Positions 5,702 through 13,841 are shown, counted from the first letter of the stretch. The stretch is 13,841 bases of DNA from CAZWDO01 sp964632485 [NCBI: uncultured bacterium] (GCA_964632485.1 CAZWDO010000010.1:1-13841), one strand, 5' to 3'. Numbers and translations: made by a program. Notes: generated by a model not told the origin, from the letters alone.

Positions 5702-7639
5702 ATGGCGAAACATACAAATAAAATAACGTTTATGGAAAATCCAGCCAATTTGCTGGAAGTACGCAATTTGACCGGATGTGTCAAGATTCCCAAGGGTTTT
5801 TTATGGTTCCTGAATGACATTAGCTTTGATATCCAAAAAGGCGAAATCATGGGTGTCGTTGGCGAATCGGGGTCGGGAAAGACTCGGCTGGCTTATGGCA
5901 TTCTGGGACTCATTAATGACGTTCCCGGGGTAATTCGGGGTGATGTCCGTTACTTCGATCAAAAGAACAACCTCGTGATTGATATTAATGATGAGTATCT
6001 TAAACAGATTGGATTGGAACTCGATGATTCGGATGTGAAATCGTCCGTCAAGAACATTTCCGAAATCCGTATTCATGATTATATCAAACAGAACCGGGTC
6101 CGACGCGAAGCGTATCGTAAAGTGCGTGGGCGCGGGATTTCGATGATTTTTCAGGATGCCAAGGGCAGCATGAATCCCATTAAAACCGTCGGTTATCAGT
6201 TGATGTTGTGCCTGATCAATAATTCATCCCAGGATTGTACGCCGGCCTGGATAAACGGCTATCCACTATTTCAATATCTTTATTTGAAATTTTTTAAAAA
6301 AGAACTTTTTGGAAAATATAAACAGCAGATAATGAACTATCTGAATGCTGTCAAGCTGCGCGACCCGGACAAAGTGTTTGGCTCCCTGCCCTCTGATCTG
6401 AGCGGCGGAATGGCGCAGCGGGTGCTGATTTTGTTGGCGATCGCCTCTAATTCCTCAATCACTATCGTGGACGAACCGACCACCGGTCTTGATGCGGTGT
6501 TGCGACGCGAGATTATTGATCTATTCCGTCTTTTACAGGAAGACACTGTCAATATCGACCCGCAAAAGCAGGAAACGGGCGATCCCCTGCCCTATTATGA
6601 TTCTGTTTTGATTCGGGATGAAGCTGGCAAACCGCGCAAAAAGGATCGCGCTGTGATGCTGATTTCTCACGATATTCATTTGATTCCGCGTGTCACTGAC
6701 CGTATGATGGTGCTTTATGCCGGGGAGATCATCGAATACGGCCCTGTAGAGCATTTTCGCAATTGGTTGGAATTTATACAGGCCGATTCCCAAATCGATC
6801 TGGATTATATGAACAAATTAAAAAAATTGCGTCCCATTCATCCCTATACCTTGGGGCTTTTGCTTTCTAGTCCCGATGTGGACAAACTGGTGCTGATGAA
6901 GGAAATTATGCGCATCAAGGAGTGCCTGGTCGGCGCTGGACTGAATGCCGAATCGTCTGAGGAACTGGCAGAAAAAATTGATTTTCTGGCGAGGGTAATT
7001 GAAAATCCTACACCAAATAATGCGAAAAATGGCGAAACAAATGGCGCAGGAATTGTCGACGTGATTGAAAAGATCATGAGCTTTAAAGGCCGCAATAGTA
7101 TTGACCAACAAAAAAGAAGGTCACCGGCAGAGGACGAATATCATAATAAATTTGTTGAAGCCATTAAATGTGAATCTGAAGAGTTATTGGCCATGGTGCG
7201 GTTACGTAAAATGATTTCTGATTCCCTGAGCATTAATACCGTTCATGGCGAGGTTCCTGATCTGTCTGAACTACCCTCCGGATGCGCCTTTCATGCCCGA
7301 TGTCAGAGTTATGCTAATATTTGTGGCATATTGAACAAAGTCAACCATGGCTTATTACTCGATATTCCTCTCTCCCCGGAAAAGATCGAGATGTTCAAAA
7401 AAATGAAAAGTCTGTGCGATGGGTTGGAAAAGGATATTCATCCGCCATTGATTGAACTGACGGTAGATGATGAGATTCATCTCAATGACGTTTCCGGGCA
7501 GGCGAAAAACCGACAGCACCAGCTTCGCTGCTGGAAATACTGCCGCTCGAAGGACAGGAATTTCTATGATCTCTATTTCGAGTCTTTCGAATCGTTTCTC
7601 AAATCCAGTTTCGACAAAGAAATCAAACTTGACGCCTGA
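5702..7639 (+). CDS. Peptide ABC transporter ATPase, DppD/OppD-like, with large insertions
   Basis: This 645-residue cytoplasmic ATPase would power the importer; DppD/OppD proteins are usually about 320-340 residues. All catalytic motifs are present: Walker A GESGSGKT (54-61), Q-loop Q151, signature LSGGMAQR (233-240), Walker B ITIVDEP (253-259) with a standard TTGLD D-loop, and H-loop H323. The oligopeptide C-terminal motif HPYT lies at 380-383. The GEVPDLSELPSGCAFHARC region follows only at about 516-534 after roughly 130 extra residues. Cysteines 528, 534, 541 and 610 match the four-cysteine [4Fe-4S] site known in some DppD proteins. Other insertions lie between Walker A and the Q-loop (about 82-140), between Q-loop and signature, and before the H-loop (about 281-315). 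The start is set by AAGGAGAG at 5687-5694, 16 bp after the permease gene. Extra segments may bind another component; this is inference. Confidence 0.9.
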   Translation: MAKHTNKITFMENPANLLEVRNLTGCVKIPKGFLWFLNDISFDIQKGEIMGVVGESGSGKTRLAYGILGLINDVPGVIRGDVRYFDQKNNLVIDINDEYLKQIGLELDDSDVKSSVKNISEIRIHDYIKQNRVRREAYRKVRGRGISMIFQDAKGSMNPIKTVGYQLMLCLINNSSQDCTPAWINGYPLFQYLYLKFFKKELFGKYKQQIMNYLNAVKLRDPDKVFGSLPSDLSGGMAQRVLILLAIASNSSITIVDEPTTGLDAVLRREIIDLFRLLQEDTVNIDPQKQETGDPLPYYDSVLIRDEAGKPRKKDRAVMLISHDIHLIPRVTDRMMVLYAGEIIEYGPVEHFRNWLEFIQADSQIDLDYMNKLKKLRPIHPYTLGLLLSSPDVDKLVLMKEIMRIKECLVGAGLNAESSEELAEKIDFLARVIENPTPNNAKNGETNGAGIVDVIEKIMSFKGRNSIDQQKRRSPAEDEYHNKFVEAIKCESEELLAMVRLRKMISDSLSINTVHGEVPDLSELPSGCAFHARCQSYANICGILNKVNHGLLLDIPLSPEKIEMFKKMKSLCDGLEKDIHPPLIELTVDDEIHLNDVSGQAKNRQHQLRCWKYCRSKDRNFYDLYFESFESFLKSSFDKEIKLDA

Positions 7640-7648
7640 GGGGGGAGA
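7639..7648 (+). promoter_or_regulatory. Shine-Dalgarno site that fixes the second ATPase start
   Basis: AGGGGGGAGA overlaps the stop of the first ATPase gene and ends seven bases before ATG 7656. The frame is open further upstream, to 7467, but that stretch lies inside the first ATPase gene, so 7656 is the real start. Confidence 0.75.
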
Positions 7649-7655
7649 ACGCTAT

Positions 7656-9086
7656 ATGGAAAAGAAAATTTTGTTGAATGTTGAAAATATGTTTGTGTGT
7701 TATCCCAAGCAAGTGGGAAACATTATCGATATCCGGGAACCCAAGAGCAAGGTGTTCGCTGTGGAAGACGTTAGTTTTCAAATAGACAAGGGCAAGATAT
7801 TTGCCCTGATCGGGGAGAGCGGTTGTGGAAAAACAACGTTGGGCAAGGCGATATTACGTCTCCTTCGTTGTAGCGTTCCACCGAACGGCGCCAAGACCAA
7901 GATCGAGTTCCGGGGGCGCGAGCTGTATTCTCTCAACAGTAAGGAACTTTTAAATGAGCGACGGTTTATGCAAATGGTGTTTCAGAACCCAAACGCAGCG
8001 CTCAATCCACACATGAAAATCGGGGAAATCATGCAGGAAAGCTTTAATGTCAAGGGTGGAAATTATTCCGAGCGCGATATCGTGGAATTACTCGACTCCT
8101 ATGGGTTGGGCGAGGAGAAAGATTATTATCCCTATCAATTGAGTGGCGGTGAAAAACGGCGCACTATTATCGCTCGCTGTATGGCGTTGAGTCCTGAACT
8201 GATTGTGGCCGATGAGATGACGGCTGATCAGGACAAAATCACCGAAGGTCAGATCGTGACCGAGGTCAAGGATCGCCAGATGCGTGAAAAAACAACCATA
8301 GTCTATATTTCGCACAATATCCATATTGTTTCCTATATGGCCGACTATATCGCCGTGATGTTCAAGGGTATCTTCGTACAGATCGGCCATGTGGAAAATA
8401 TCATTCCCGCCGATCTTAAAAAAATTGATTTTATTAAGGAGCCCTACGATCTGACAGCTAAACGAAACCTGTTGCCCTTGCATCCCTACACCAAGGAGCT
8501 AATCGGGCAATCGATGTATCGCAGCCAGGAAGCCAAGGGCGGAGTTTACCAGATTACCGTGAACAAACTCCCGGGGGAAATAGAGACCCAACGCCGCATA
8601 ATTTCTACGATCAAGAAGGTTGTGGATGTGGATTATTTGTATGATAAGGATTTGCGGCTGGTGATGGACAAAAACGGAAAACTGGCGCGGGAAAAATTGC
8701 CGTCTATGGCTATCCTGGTCGTGGCGTCGGCCCGCAAGAGCCTTGAGGAAATCGACGTGGAATTGGCAAAACTCTCCGGGGAAGTGCGTATCTCTGTTCA
8801 GAAGGCCAGCAATTTCGATGTGAGCGACGATTTTCTCAAAACTGAAAAACCCTGCCGCTACTTCAAACGCTGCAGCTTGCTGCGAATGCTCAAGGAAGGC
8901 GGCTATCTCTCTCCGGCTTGGACTGAGGGCCGTTCGATCTGCGAACAGCAGGAACCGGAATTGATCAAGTTGGACCCCTACGATGAAAGTATCAATGCCC
9001 ATTCAATCCGCTGCTGGTTTTGGAATTATTGGGATCGGGAGCAATGCCCCGGTTTCCAAAAAATGAATCAACCCGTTCAACTCTGA
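7656..9086 (+). CDS. Peptide ABC transporter ATPase, DppF/OppF-like, with altered D-loop and extended tail
   Basis: This 476-residue protein would be the second ATPase, forming a heterodimer with the DppD-like protein. Motifs: Walker A GESGCGKT (53-60), Q-loop Q110 in MVFQNPNAALNP, signature LSGGEKRR (162-169), Walker B ELIVADEMT (181-189) with the catalytic glutamate E187 kept, and H-loop H220 in YISHN. Where nearly all family members read DEPTSALD, this one reads DEMTADQD, so the proline and the D-loop are changed. HPYT lies at 276-279. About 120 residues later comes the cysteine motif C400, C406, C429, then EPEL, then HSIRC with C453, matching the GCxFxxRC...C...PxL...HxVxC pattern. C464 is additional. 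Usual length is about 320-330, so roughly 130 residues are inserted, mainly between HPYT and C400. The gene follows its partner by 16 bp. Confidence 0.9.
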   Translation: MEKKILLNVENMFVCYPKQVGNIIDIREPKSKVFAVEDVSFQIDKGKIFALIGESGCGKTTLGKAILRLLRCSVPPNGAKTKIEFRGRELYSLNSKELLNERRFMQMVFQNPNAALNPHMKIGEIMQESFNVKGGNYSERDIVELLDSYGLGEEKDYYPYQLSGGEKRRTIIARCMALSPELIVADEMTADQDKITEGQIVTEVKDRQMREKTTIVYISHNIHIVSYMADYIAVMFKGIFVQIGHVENIIPADLKKIDFIKEPYDLTAKRNLLPLHPYTKELIGQSMYRSQEAKGGVYQITVNKLPGEIETQRRIISTIKKVVDVDYLYDKDLRLVMDKNGKLAREKLPSMAILVVASARKSLEEIDVELAKLSGEVRISVQKASNFDVSDDFLKTEKPCRYFKRCSLLRMLKEGGYLSPAWTEGRSICEQQEPELIKLDPYDESINAHSIRCWFWNYWDREQCPGFQKMNQPVQL

Positions 9087-9096
9087 GGAGCAACCC

Positions 9097-10428
9097 ATGA
9101 AAAGAAACATGTGGATTCTTTTTCTTGTGATAGCGATTGGCGTTCCGGGAATGTCGTGGGCGCAGAACAGCGCTGACTGTATCGACCAGGATGCCGTGCC
9201 CCGCACGCTCGAGGCCCTGAATAACTGGAATAAGATTGTCGATCTCAATTTTAGCACGTTACGAACGAAATCCCCCTCCCAATCGGCATTGCGCGAAGCC
9301 TATCAGGCGCTTTCCGGATGCCTGCAGACGCTTGATCCCGGCACGTTGAGCGGGAATGACCGCGCCACATGGCACCTGGCCTATGCTGTCAATCAGGCCA
9401 TGATGGGCTATGCCACTGAAGCCGCTCAGCATTTTATGCTGGCGGACCAGCACGGCGCGCCATCCGCGGATTTGAAAGCGCCCGCCGATGCTGTCAAATC
9501 GATTATCCTCGATAAGTTCGGCATTGTGGGCTTCGCCCTCGACGGGTTCTATACCATCGATGCAGGCGCGGGCACTGTCAATGTTATCCCCGGTATCAGC
9601 CTTGATACCTCCTTTGCCAAGCTGTTTCCCACTACCGCCACTTTGGGTGGACTTTTCAAGGAATCCAAGGAAGGATTCTTGCAGTGGTTGTCCCTTTATG
9701 TCCAAACCCATGGAAAAGGTATTGATCCGTTTATTTCTATGGAGTTGTATTGGGATAATTTTTCGCTAGCTCATTCGCTAAACAGCATGATTAAGTTCCT
9801 GGCCAAAGGCCCCAAGCTTAGCGATCTCGAAAAGGAACCGGGTCTGTATTGCGATGGTGAGCGCATTTATATGTGTTTTTATCTGCCCATGGATATTTCC
9901 GGTGTCGGACAATATACCATCCAGATTCAGAAAACCACTATCAATTTGGATGGCATCCCAGGTATCGCTTCGTTGAGCGATCCCGCCACTGGTCGCCTGA
10001 CCCGGGACGCTTTAAAACAGTTAACCGTCATCCAGCCCAAGATGACCTTCGATTTTTGGGTGGTCAATCGATGCGGCGGCGATATTCAAATCGATCTGAC
10101 CCAGGAGTTCGCGGACAGTTGGACTCCATTGAATCCAAAAATAATCGAAGATACAATTATTTTCTCTGATTTAAATTTTCGTTCTTCCGGTTACAAATAT
10201 GATCTTCTAATTCAACAACCGGGGTGCTTAACTTTTCATCAAAAAATTGGTATTGACCCCTATGGCAAGGTGATAAGACCCTATTTCGAAGGCGATTTGT
10301 TGATCCGCCCGGCCAAGAAAGGTGCGATCGATCGCATGAACTATTGTTGTTATCGTAATTACTGGAAATGGGTCGTTGCGCCGTTAGCCCTTGGCCTGGC
10401 CGCCGGCTGCTATACCATCAATCGCTAA
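9097..10428 (+). CDS. Exported protein of unknown function with TPR-like N-terminus and C-terminal membrane segment
   Basis: This 443-residue protein begins with a signal peptide (MKRNMWILFLVIAIGVPGMSWA, cleavage after residue 22). Residues about 33-165 are helical with a TPR-like pair (WHLAYAVNQAMMGYATEAAQHF followed by a further helix). A middle region (about 165-290) has LDGIPGIASLSDPATGRLTRDALKQLT. A beta-rich domain (about 310-415) follows, and the end is hydrophobic (WVVAPLALGLAAGCYTINR, 425-443). That architecture suggests an extracytoplasmic protein held in the membrane by its C-terminus. Several cysteines (NRCGGD, QQPGC, NYCCYRNY) could form disulfides. The start is supported by GAGGAG at 9085-9090, which overlaps the stop of the ATPase gene, so it is very likely translated with the transporter. 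No family is recognised. Comparable TPR plus C-terminal TM proteins occur in FCB-type bacteria, but that is only a resemblance. Confidence 0.75.
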   Translation: MKRNMWILFLVIAIGVPGMSWAQNSADCIDQDAVPRTLEALNNWNKIVDLNFSTLRTKSPSQSALREAYQALSGCLQTLDPGTLSGNDRATWHLAYAVNQAMMGYATEAAQHFMLADQHGAPSADLKAPADAVKSIILDKFGIVGFALDGFYTIDAGAGTVNVIPGISLDTSFAKLFPTTATLGGLFKESKEGFLQWLSLYVQTHGKGIDPFISMELYWDNFSLAHSLNSMIKFLAKGPKLSDLEKEPGLYCDGERIYMCFYLPMDISGVGQYTIQIQKTTINLDGIPGIASLSDPATGRLTRDALKQLTVIQPKMTFDFWVVNRCGGDIQIDLTQEFADSWTPLNPKIIEDTIIFSDLNFRSSGYKYDLLIQQPGCLTFHQKIGIDPYGKVIRPYFEGDLLIRPAKKGAIDRMNYCCYRNYWKWVVAPLALGLAAGCYTINR

Positions 10429-10446
10429 ATTCTTGGAAGGATATAC

Positions 10447-11478
10447 ATGATGAAATTGATACAACTGCTTTTTGTGGTCCTGTCGCTGGCTATTGCGCTT
10501 TCAGCTCAGCCTTTGACTGAAATCAAATCGTCGCCCAAGGTAGCGACACTGAATCTGATCAATCCCACTATTTCGCCGGATGGCAAACGTATTGCCTACG
10601 AGGAATGGGTGTCGCTCAATATCCGTAAAACCAAAATCTGCGAAATCGGCAAACCGTTATGCAAACCGGTTAGTCCCTTGAACTATTCCGTGAACTTGAC
10701 TTGGATCCCCACAGATGCCGCGCAATATATATATGTAGCGTCCCCCGCCGGCAATCTGGACCTGCTTTCATCGAATTCGGCGCTCAATATCGCCTCGACG
10801 AGCGCGGAAAGCGACCCGCGTTTGCATTCGTCTGGAAAAATGGTCTTTACGGTCAACAATCAACTCAAGCTCAAACCGGACTACAAATCGGCTAAAGTGG
10901 TGGACCTGACGAATGGCTCCAACTATGCGGAAACGCTTCCGGTCATTTCACCGGACGGCGCAAGGGCGGCTTTTATTCTCCGTAAAGGGTCGAACACCAA
11001 TGAGGATTTGGCGATTATCGATCTCAGCGCCAAGTCGGTTCGGGAATTGACCGCGACAGAGGATTTATCAGAAACAAATCCCAGTTTTTCGCTCAATGGT
11101 CAGCAAATTGCCTTTTATCAGGTGAATAGCCAAAAAAAATGCAATCTGGCGGTGATTTCCGCCAATGGCGGTTCTCCCCGCATTATTGTGGAAGATGTTT
11201 ATTTTGAAAAGAGCGATCGCGAAGGACCGATCTGGATTGATGACCAAACCCTGCTGTATGTGAAAAACGACGCAGTTCGCAACAATCCCATCGAAAAGGT
11301 CGATCTAACTGCCAAAAGAACTCAAACCCTGCAAAGCGGTACGATTTTTAATCAGTTTTTAGACCTGGCGGTTCTTCCATCGGGAGTGAAAATGCTGGCT
11401 TTCAGCGGTCGTCCGGTAAAAAACAGTAATTACCATTGTATATATTACGGCGATTTAAGCCAACTTAAATTTCAATAA
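10447..11478 (+). CDS. Exported PD40/TolB-like beta-propeller protein
   Basis: This 343-residue protein starts with a signal peptide (MMKLIQLLFVVLSLAIALSA, cleavage near residue 20; the second ATG at 10450 is equally possible). It contains repeated PD40-type blades: NPTISPDGKRIAYEEW (39-54), ESDPRLHSSGKMVFTVNNQ (121-139), ETLPVISPDGARAAFIL (162-178) and NPSFSLNGQQIAFYQV (211-226). Weaker ones lie at GPIWIDDQTLLYVKN and LAVLPSGVKMLAFSG. The [N/x]P.[I/F]S.[D/N]G..[I/A]A[Y/F] pattern is the WD40-like repeat of TolB and related propellers, which bind proteins or ligands in the periplasm. No TolB N-terminal domain is present, so this is the propeller alone, probably six or seven blades. GGAAGGA (10435-10441) precedes the start by five bases. 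Its position suggests an envelope partner of the neighbouring exported proteins. Confidence 0.85.
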   Translation: MMKLIQLLFVVLSLAIALSAQPLTEIKSSPKVATLNLINPTISPDGKRIAYEEWVSLNIRKTKICEIGKPLCKPVSPLNYSVNLTWIPTDAAQYIYVASPAGNLDLLSSNSALNIASTSAESDPRLHSSGKMVFTVNNQLKLKPDYKSAKVVDLTNGSNYAETLPVISPDGARAAFILRKGSNTNEDLAIIDLSAKSVRELTATEDLSETNPSFSLNGQQIAFYQVNSQKKCNLAVISANGGSPRIIVEDVYFEKSDREGPIWIDDQTLLYVKNDAVRNNPIEKVDLTAKRTQTLQSGTIFNQFLDLAVLPSGVKMLAFSGRPVKNSNYHCIYYGDLSQLKFQ

Positions 11479-11507
11479 GCGGCCCCTTGGCGGGTAGGAG
11501 TTTCACT

Positions 11508-13841
11508 ATGATCGTAAAAAAAATCGTTACTTTCGCGCTCATGCTGATCGTACCCCTGGTTTTGACGGCGCCATCCGTTGTTCGCGCTGGCGCGCCAGGG
11601 ACTTTTTCAGTCAATGCCTTGGCGAATATGGCGTTGAATCCCTTAGAACTAACCACGGAGTTTTCCTGGCAGCCGGCATTAGACCCCGAGGGGGATGCCG
11701 TGACCTATCGGTTGGTGTTCATGGATGCCGCCGATACGCTATACAGTTCTGCATCGCTTATCGAGAATACGTATATGTTAACGAGCGATGAGATTAGTGT
11801 CGGGTTAACCGGCCGGGAAGGCCGGTTCGTCTGGCTGGTTATCGCTACTGATTCTCACGGAGAGAGTCAGATTTCGTCTAACCAGGGCTCCATTGCCATT
11901 GATTTTGCCGCGCCACGCGCCTCGCGCGTCCTGCCGATGCGTGATACTATTCCTGTTCCCGCAGAAGCGCAGGAACTCAATTTCCGCTGTTGGGAAGACG
12001 CTAATGACGGTACTGGCCTTGATACTCTCGCTGTATCCCTGGTTGCGATTACCGGATCGGAAAGCTATACCGTGGAACAGCTAAGTGTGGAATCCGTTAA
12101 TGAACACGAGTTTACGGTGATGGCGCTGGACACTACGCGCCGCGTATTTCTTCCGGGGAGTTCCGTCCGCTATGTCCTTCAGGTGGCGGATCGCCTGGGA
12201 AATTTTCTCACCGATACATCGCATCTCTATTTCATGCGTTTTGGTTTTGTCGCCGCGGAAAAGGAGCTTGATGAAGGCGATGCGCTCAGCGTACCGGTGT
12301 ATGGGGACTCTTCAGCATATACCCTGACGGTAGATCTGCTTGCCGATTCACTTTATATACTCAATGCGCCCCATCAGATTAAACATTTGTTATCAGCCCA
12401 ATCCCTTGCCATGCGTCTTGAAAAAACGGGTGAAGGTATGTTTACCGGCATCGTCGATTTTTTCGGCGCGCCAGGCAATGAGAATTTTTGGGGTATGGTT
12501 CGTTACCGCCTGAAAGCGGTCAACAAGTCCTTAACCAATCAAACGTTATACGATACCTTGACCGTGCGGATCTCGCCGGTAAACGATGTTCCATTGTTTC
12601 AATTTATGGCGCATCCGGATACAGTGATCGCTTCCAGGGATACTCTATGGCTGGAAGGCCACGTAGCGGATGCGGATGATCCGCTTAGCGCGTTGCAATT
12701 GCATTTTGATGCGGAGGCTAATCTGTCGGTCAAACTGATCGATTCGACGCATCTGGCTATTCTGTCCGCGGATGCCTGTCGCAGTCTTCCTCTCACGATC
12801 AATGAAGAGAGCTTGCGGCCGCGTTTCGTGGTTCACTTGAGCGATTCTGAAACCCAGTCGCCCGATTCGGTCTATTTTAATCTCGCCATGCTGCCGGTAT
12901 CGGCGTTCGAGTTGATCTGGCCAGTGAATGGCGATTCCATTCGCCTCAACGCGCAATCCGTCTGCCGCTGGAGCCAGGCTTCGATTGTCGCCGGTGCGGA
13001 TTGCGACTATTCGAAACAATATTTTGTCGAATACAGGGAATCCACGGGAAATGGATGGCGGCAATACTCGGTTTTTTCCGATACGCTCATGACCCTGAAC
13101 ACCCAGATGTTTCAGCCCGGGCATTCGTATGAATGGCGGGTTTTCGCGGAATACAATGGCAATCGTATTTATGCCGGCCACCATCGCAAATCCGCTATGG
13201 CCGATTTGAGCCGATCGTTTTATATTCAGTTATTGAATGCTCCCTCCTTTGATTCACGGCAAATCGATACGGTGCTTTTTACCAGTCAGGTTTCGCAATA
13301 TGCCGTTCCGTTCGCTTCATTGGTTGATTCACAGGATTCATTGCAGTATTTGCATTTCCGAATATATTCCGTCAAACCGCAAAGCGCGCGGGATTCGATT
13401 GAACTATCCCTGGGAAGCCGTGTGGACTCGGCATTTGGAGAAAATCTTTCCGTTATATACAGCCAAGCCGGCCAATTGATGATCGCGCCTACGGATCCCA
13501 TGGCCAATTCGTTTACTGCCGCGCAGCAGCGACGGGTAGTTCGCGTAGTCAATTCGCTGGGACAAGTTTCCGCGGATTCCATTTCGTTGCGTATCAATTT
13601 CCGGCGAATTCCCGCATTTTCATTGATTGATATTGCCGATACAGTGAATCAAAATCATCTGGTCTTGCGCTGGACCTCGGTTGCGAATAATGCGATACGC
13701 TATCGCGTTGAATACCGTCTCGGCGATGCGGGCGGTGAACCATTCCAGTCTAGTGGCGAATTGAGCGATACTTCATGGACACTGACCAACCTGCAGGATT
13801 TTCAATGGTATGAATGGCGCGTAACCGCTTATGACGTCAAT
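11508..13841 (+). CDS. Large modular exported protein with FN3/cadherin-like domains (3' partial)
   Basis: The frame runs without a stop from ATG 11508 to the right edge, 778 codons, so the C-terminus is missing. A signal peptide (MIVKKIVTFALMLIVPLVLTAPSVVRA, cleavage near residue 27) is followed by beta-rich modules. Module 1 (about 45-125) reads TTEFSWQPALDPEGDAVTYRLV then FVWLVIATDSHGES. Around residue 358 there is VNDVP, the motif that ends cadherin-like and bacterial Ig-like repeats, followed by an Ig-like stretch rich in D-A-D-D. Fibronectin-III-like modules at about 463-560 and 703-778 share the closing motif YEWRV.A (YEWRVFAEYNG, YEWRVTAYDVN). Such repeats usually make surface or matrix proteins, and the missing end may carry a sorting or anchor domain. 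GGTAGGAG at 11493-11500 gives an eight-base ideal spacing to 11508. It is the last visible gene of the unit, 29 bp after the propeller gene. Confidence 0.85.
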   Translation, partial: MIVKKIVTFALMLIVPLVLTAPSVVRAGAPGTFSVNALANMALNPLELTTEFSWQPALDPEGDAVTYRLVFMDAADTLYSSASLIENTYMLTSDEISVGLTGREGRFVWLVIATDSHGESQISSNQGSIAIDFAAPRASRVLPMRDTIPVPAEAQELNFRCWEDANDGTGLDTLAVSLVAITGSESYTVEQLSVESVNEHEFTVMALDTTRRVFLPGSSVRYVLQVADRLGNFLTDTSHLYFMRFGFVAAEKELDEGDALSVPVYGDSSAYTLTVDLLADSLYILNAPHQIKHLLSAQSLAMRLEKTGEGMFTGIVDFFGAPGNENFWGMVRYRLKAVNKSLTNQTLYDTLTVRISPVNDVPLFQFMAHPDTVIASRDTLWLEGHVADADDPLSALQLHFDAEANLSVKLIDSTHLAILSADACRSLPLTINEESLRPRFVVHLSDSETQSPDSVYFNLAMLPVSAFELIWPVNGDSIRLNAQSVCRWSQASIVAGADCDYSKQYFVEYRESTGNGWRQYSVFSDTLMTLNTQMFQPGHSYEWRVFAEYNGNRIYAGHHRKSAMADLSRSFYIQLLNAPSFDSRQIDTVLFTSQVSQYAVPFASLVDSQDSLQYLHFRIYSVKPQSARDSIELSLGSRVDSAFGENLSVIYSQAGQLMIAPTDPMANSFTAAQQRRVVRVVNSLGQVSADSISLRINFRRIPAFSLIDIADTVNQNHLVLRWTSVANNAIRYRVEYRLGDAGGEPFQSSGELSDTSWTLTNLQDFQWYEWRVTAYDVN

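Noticed and set aside
7467-7655. N-terminal extension of the second ATPase
   Set aside because: This open stretch lies inside the first ATPase gene, and its Ser/Arg-rich translation does not resemble an ABC ATPase N-terminus.
8088-9002. Long minus-strand ORFs within the second ATPase gene
   Set aside because: They mirror a gene with complete catalytic motifs and show no domain or ribosome site of their own.
11893-12679. Short + strand ORFs in other frames
   Set aside because: They are out of frame with the 778-codon modular protein, which has a signal peptide and consistent domain structure across the same interval.

Overview
The window looks like a chromosomal stretch from an uncultured or poorly characterised Gram-negative-type bacterium with mid-range GC. 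Evidence for this: Sec signal peptides without lipoboxes on several exported proteins, an Rpn/DUF4351-type protein end with low-complexity G-K-L-E repeats, a sigma-54 fragment, and large secreted proteins with fibronectin-III-like modules. That mix is common in FCB/KSB-type lineages, but no gene here fixes the phylum. All supported genes are on the + strand.

Left part (1-2390) is a decayed or accessory zone. It holds the C-terminal end of an Rpn-family (PD-(D/E)XK nuclease/transposase-like) protein with four perfect 12-bp repeats. Next is a membrane-anchored TPR-like protein whose reading frame is broken twice by compensating single-base shifts (T8 run at 717-724, and near 987-990). Then comes a clear remnant of the sigma-54 (RpoN) C-terminal domain, including its RpoN box, interrupted by an in-frame TAG. 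A 300-bp non-coding AT-rich gap follows, with two ~23-bp direct repeats resembling insertion-sequence termini and a good sigma-70-type promoter at its right end.

Right part (2391-13841) is one tightly packed eight-gene unit with gaps of 9-29 bp and a Shine-Dalgarno site before each gene. The first five genes form a complete but divergent oligopeptide/dipeptide-type ABC importer: substrate-binding protein, two permeases and two ATPases. Both ATPases carry enlarged C-terminal regions with a four-cysteine motif, and the second has an altered sequence after its Walker B glutamate. The last three genes encode exported proteins that are not standard transporter parts: a TPR-like protein with a C-terminal membrane segment, a PD40/TolB-like beta-propeller, and a modular FN3/cadherin-like protein of at least 778 residues that runs off the right edge.

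The most interesting question is why a peptide-type importer is co-transcribed with these envelope proteins. They may form one cell-surface assembly or peptide-sensing system, but nothing in the sequence proves this.
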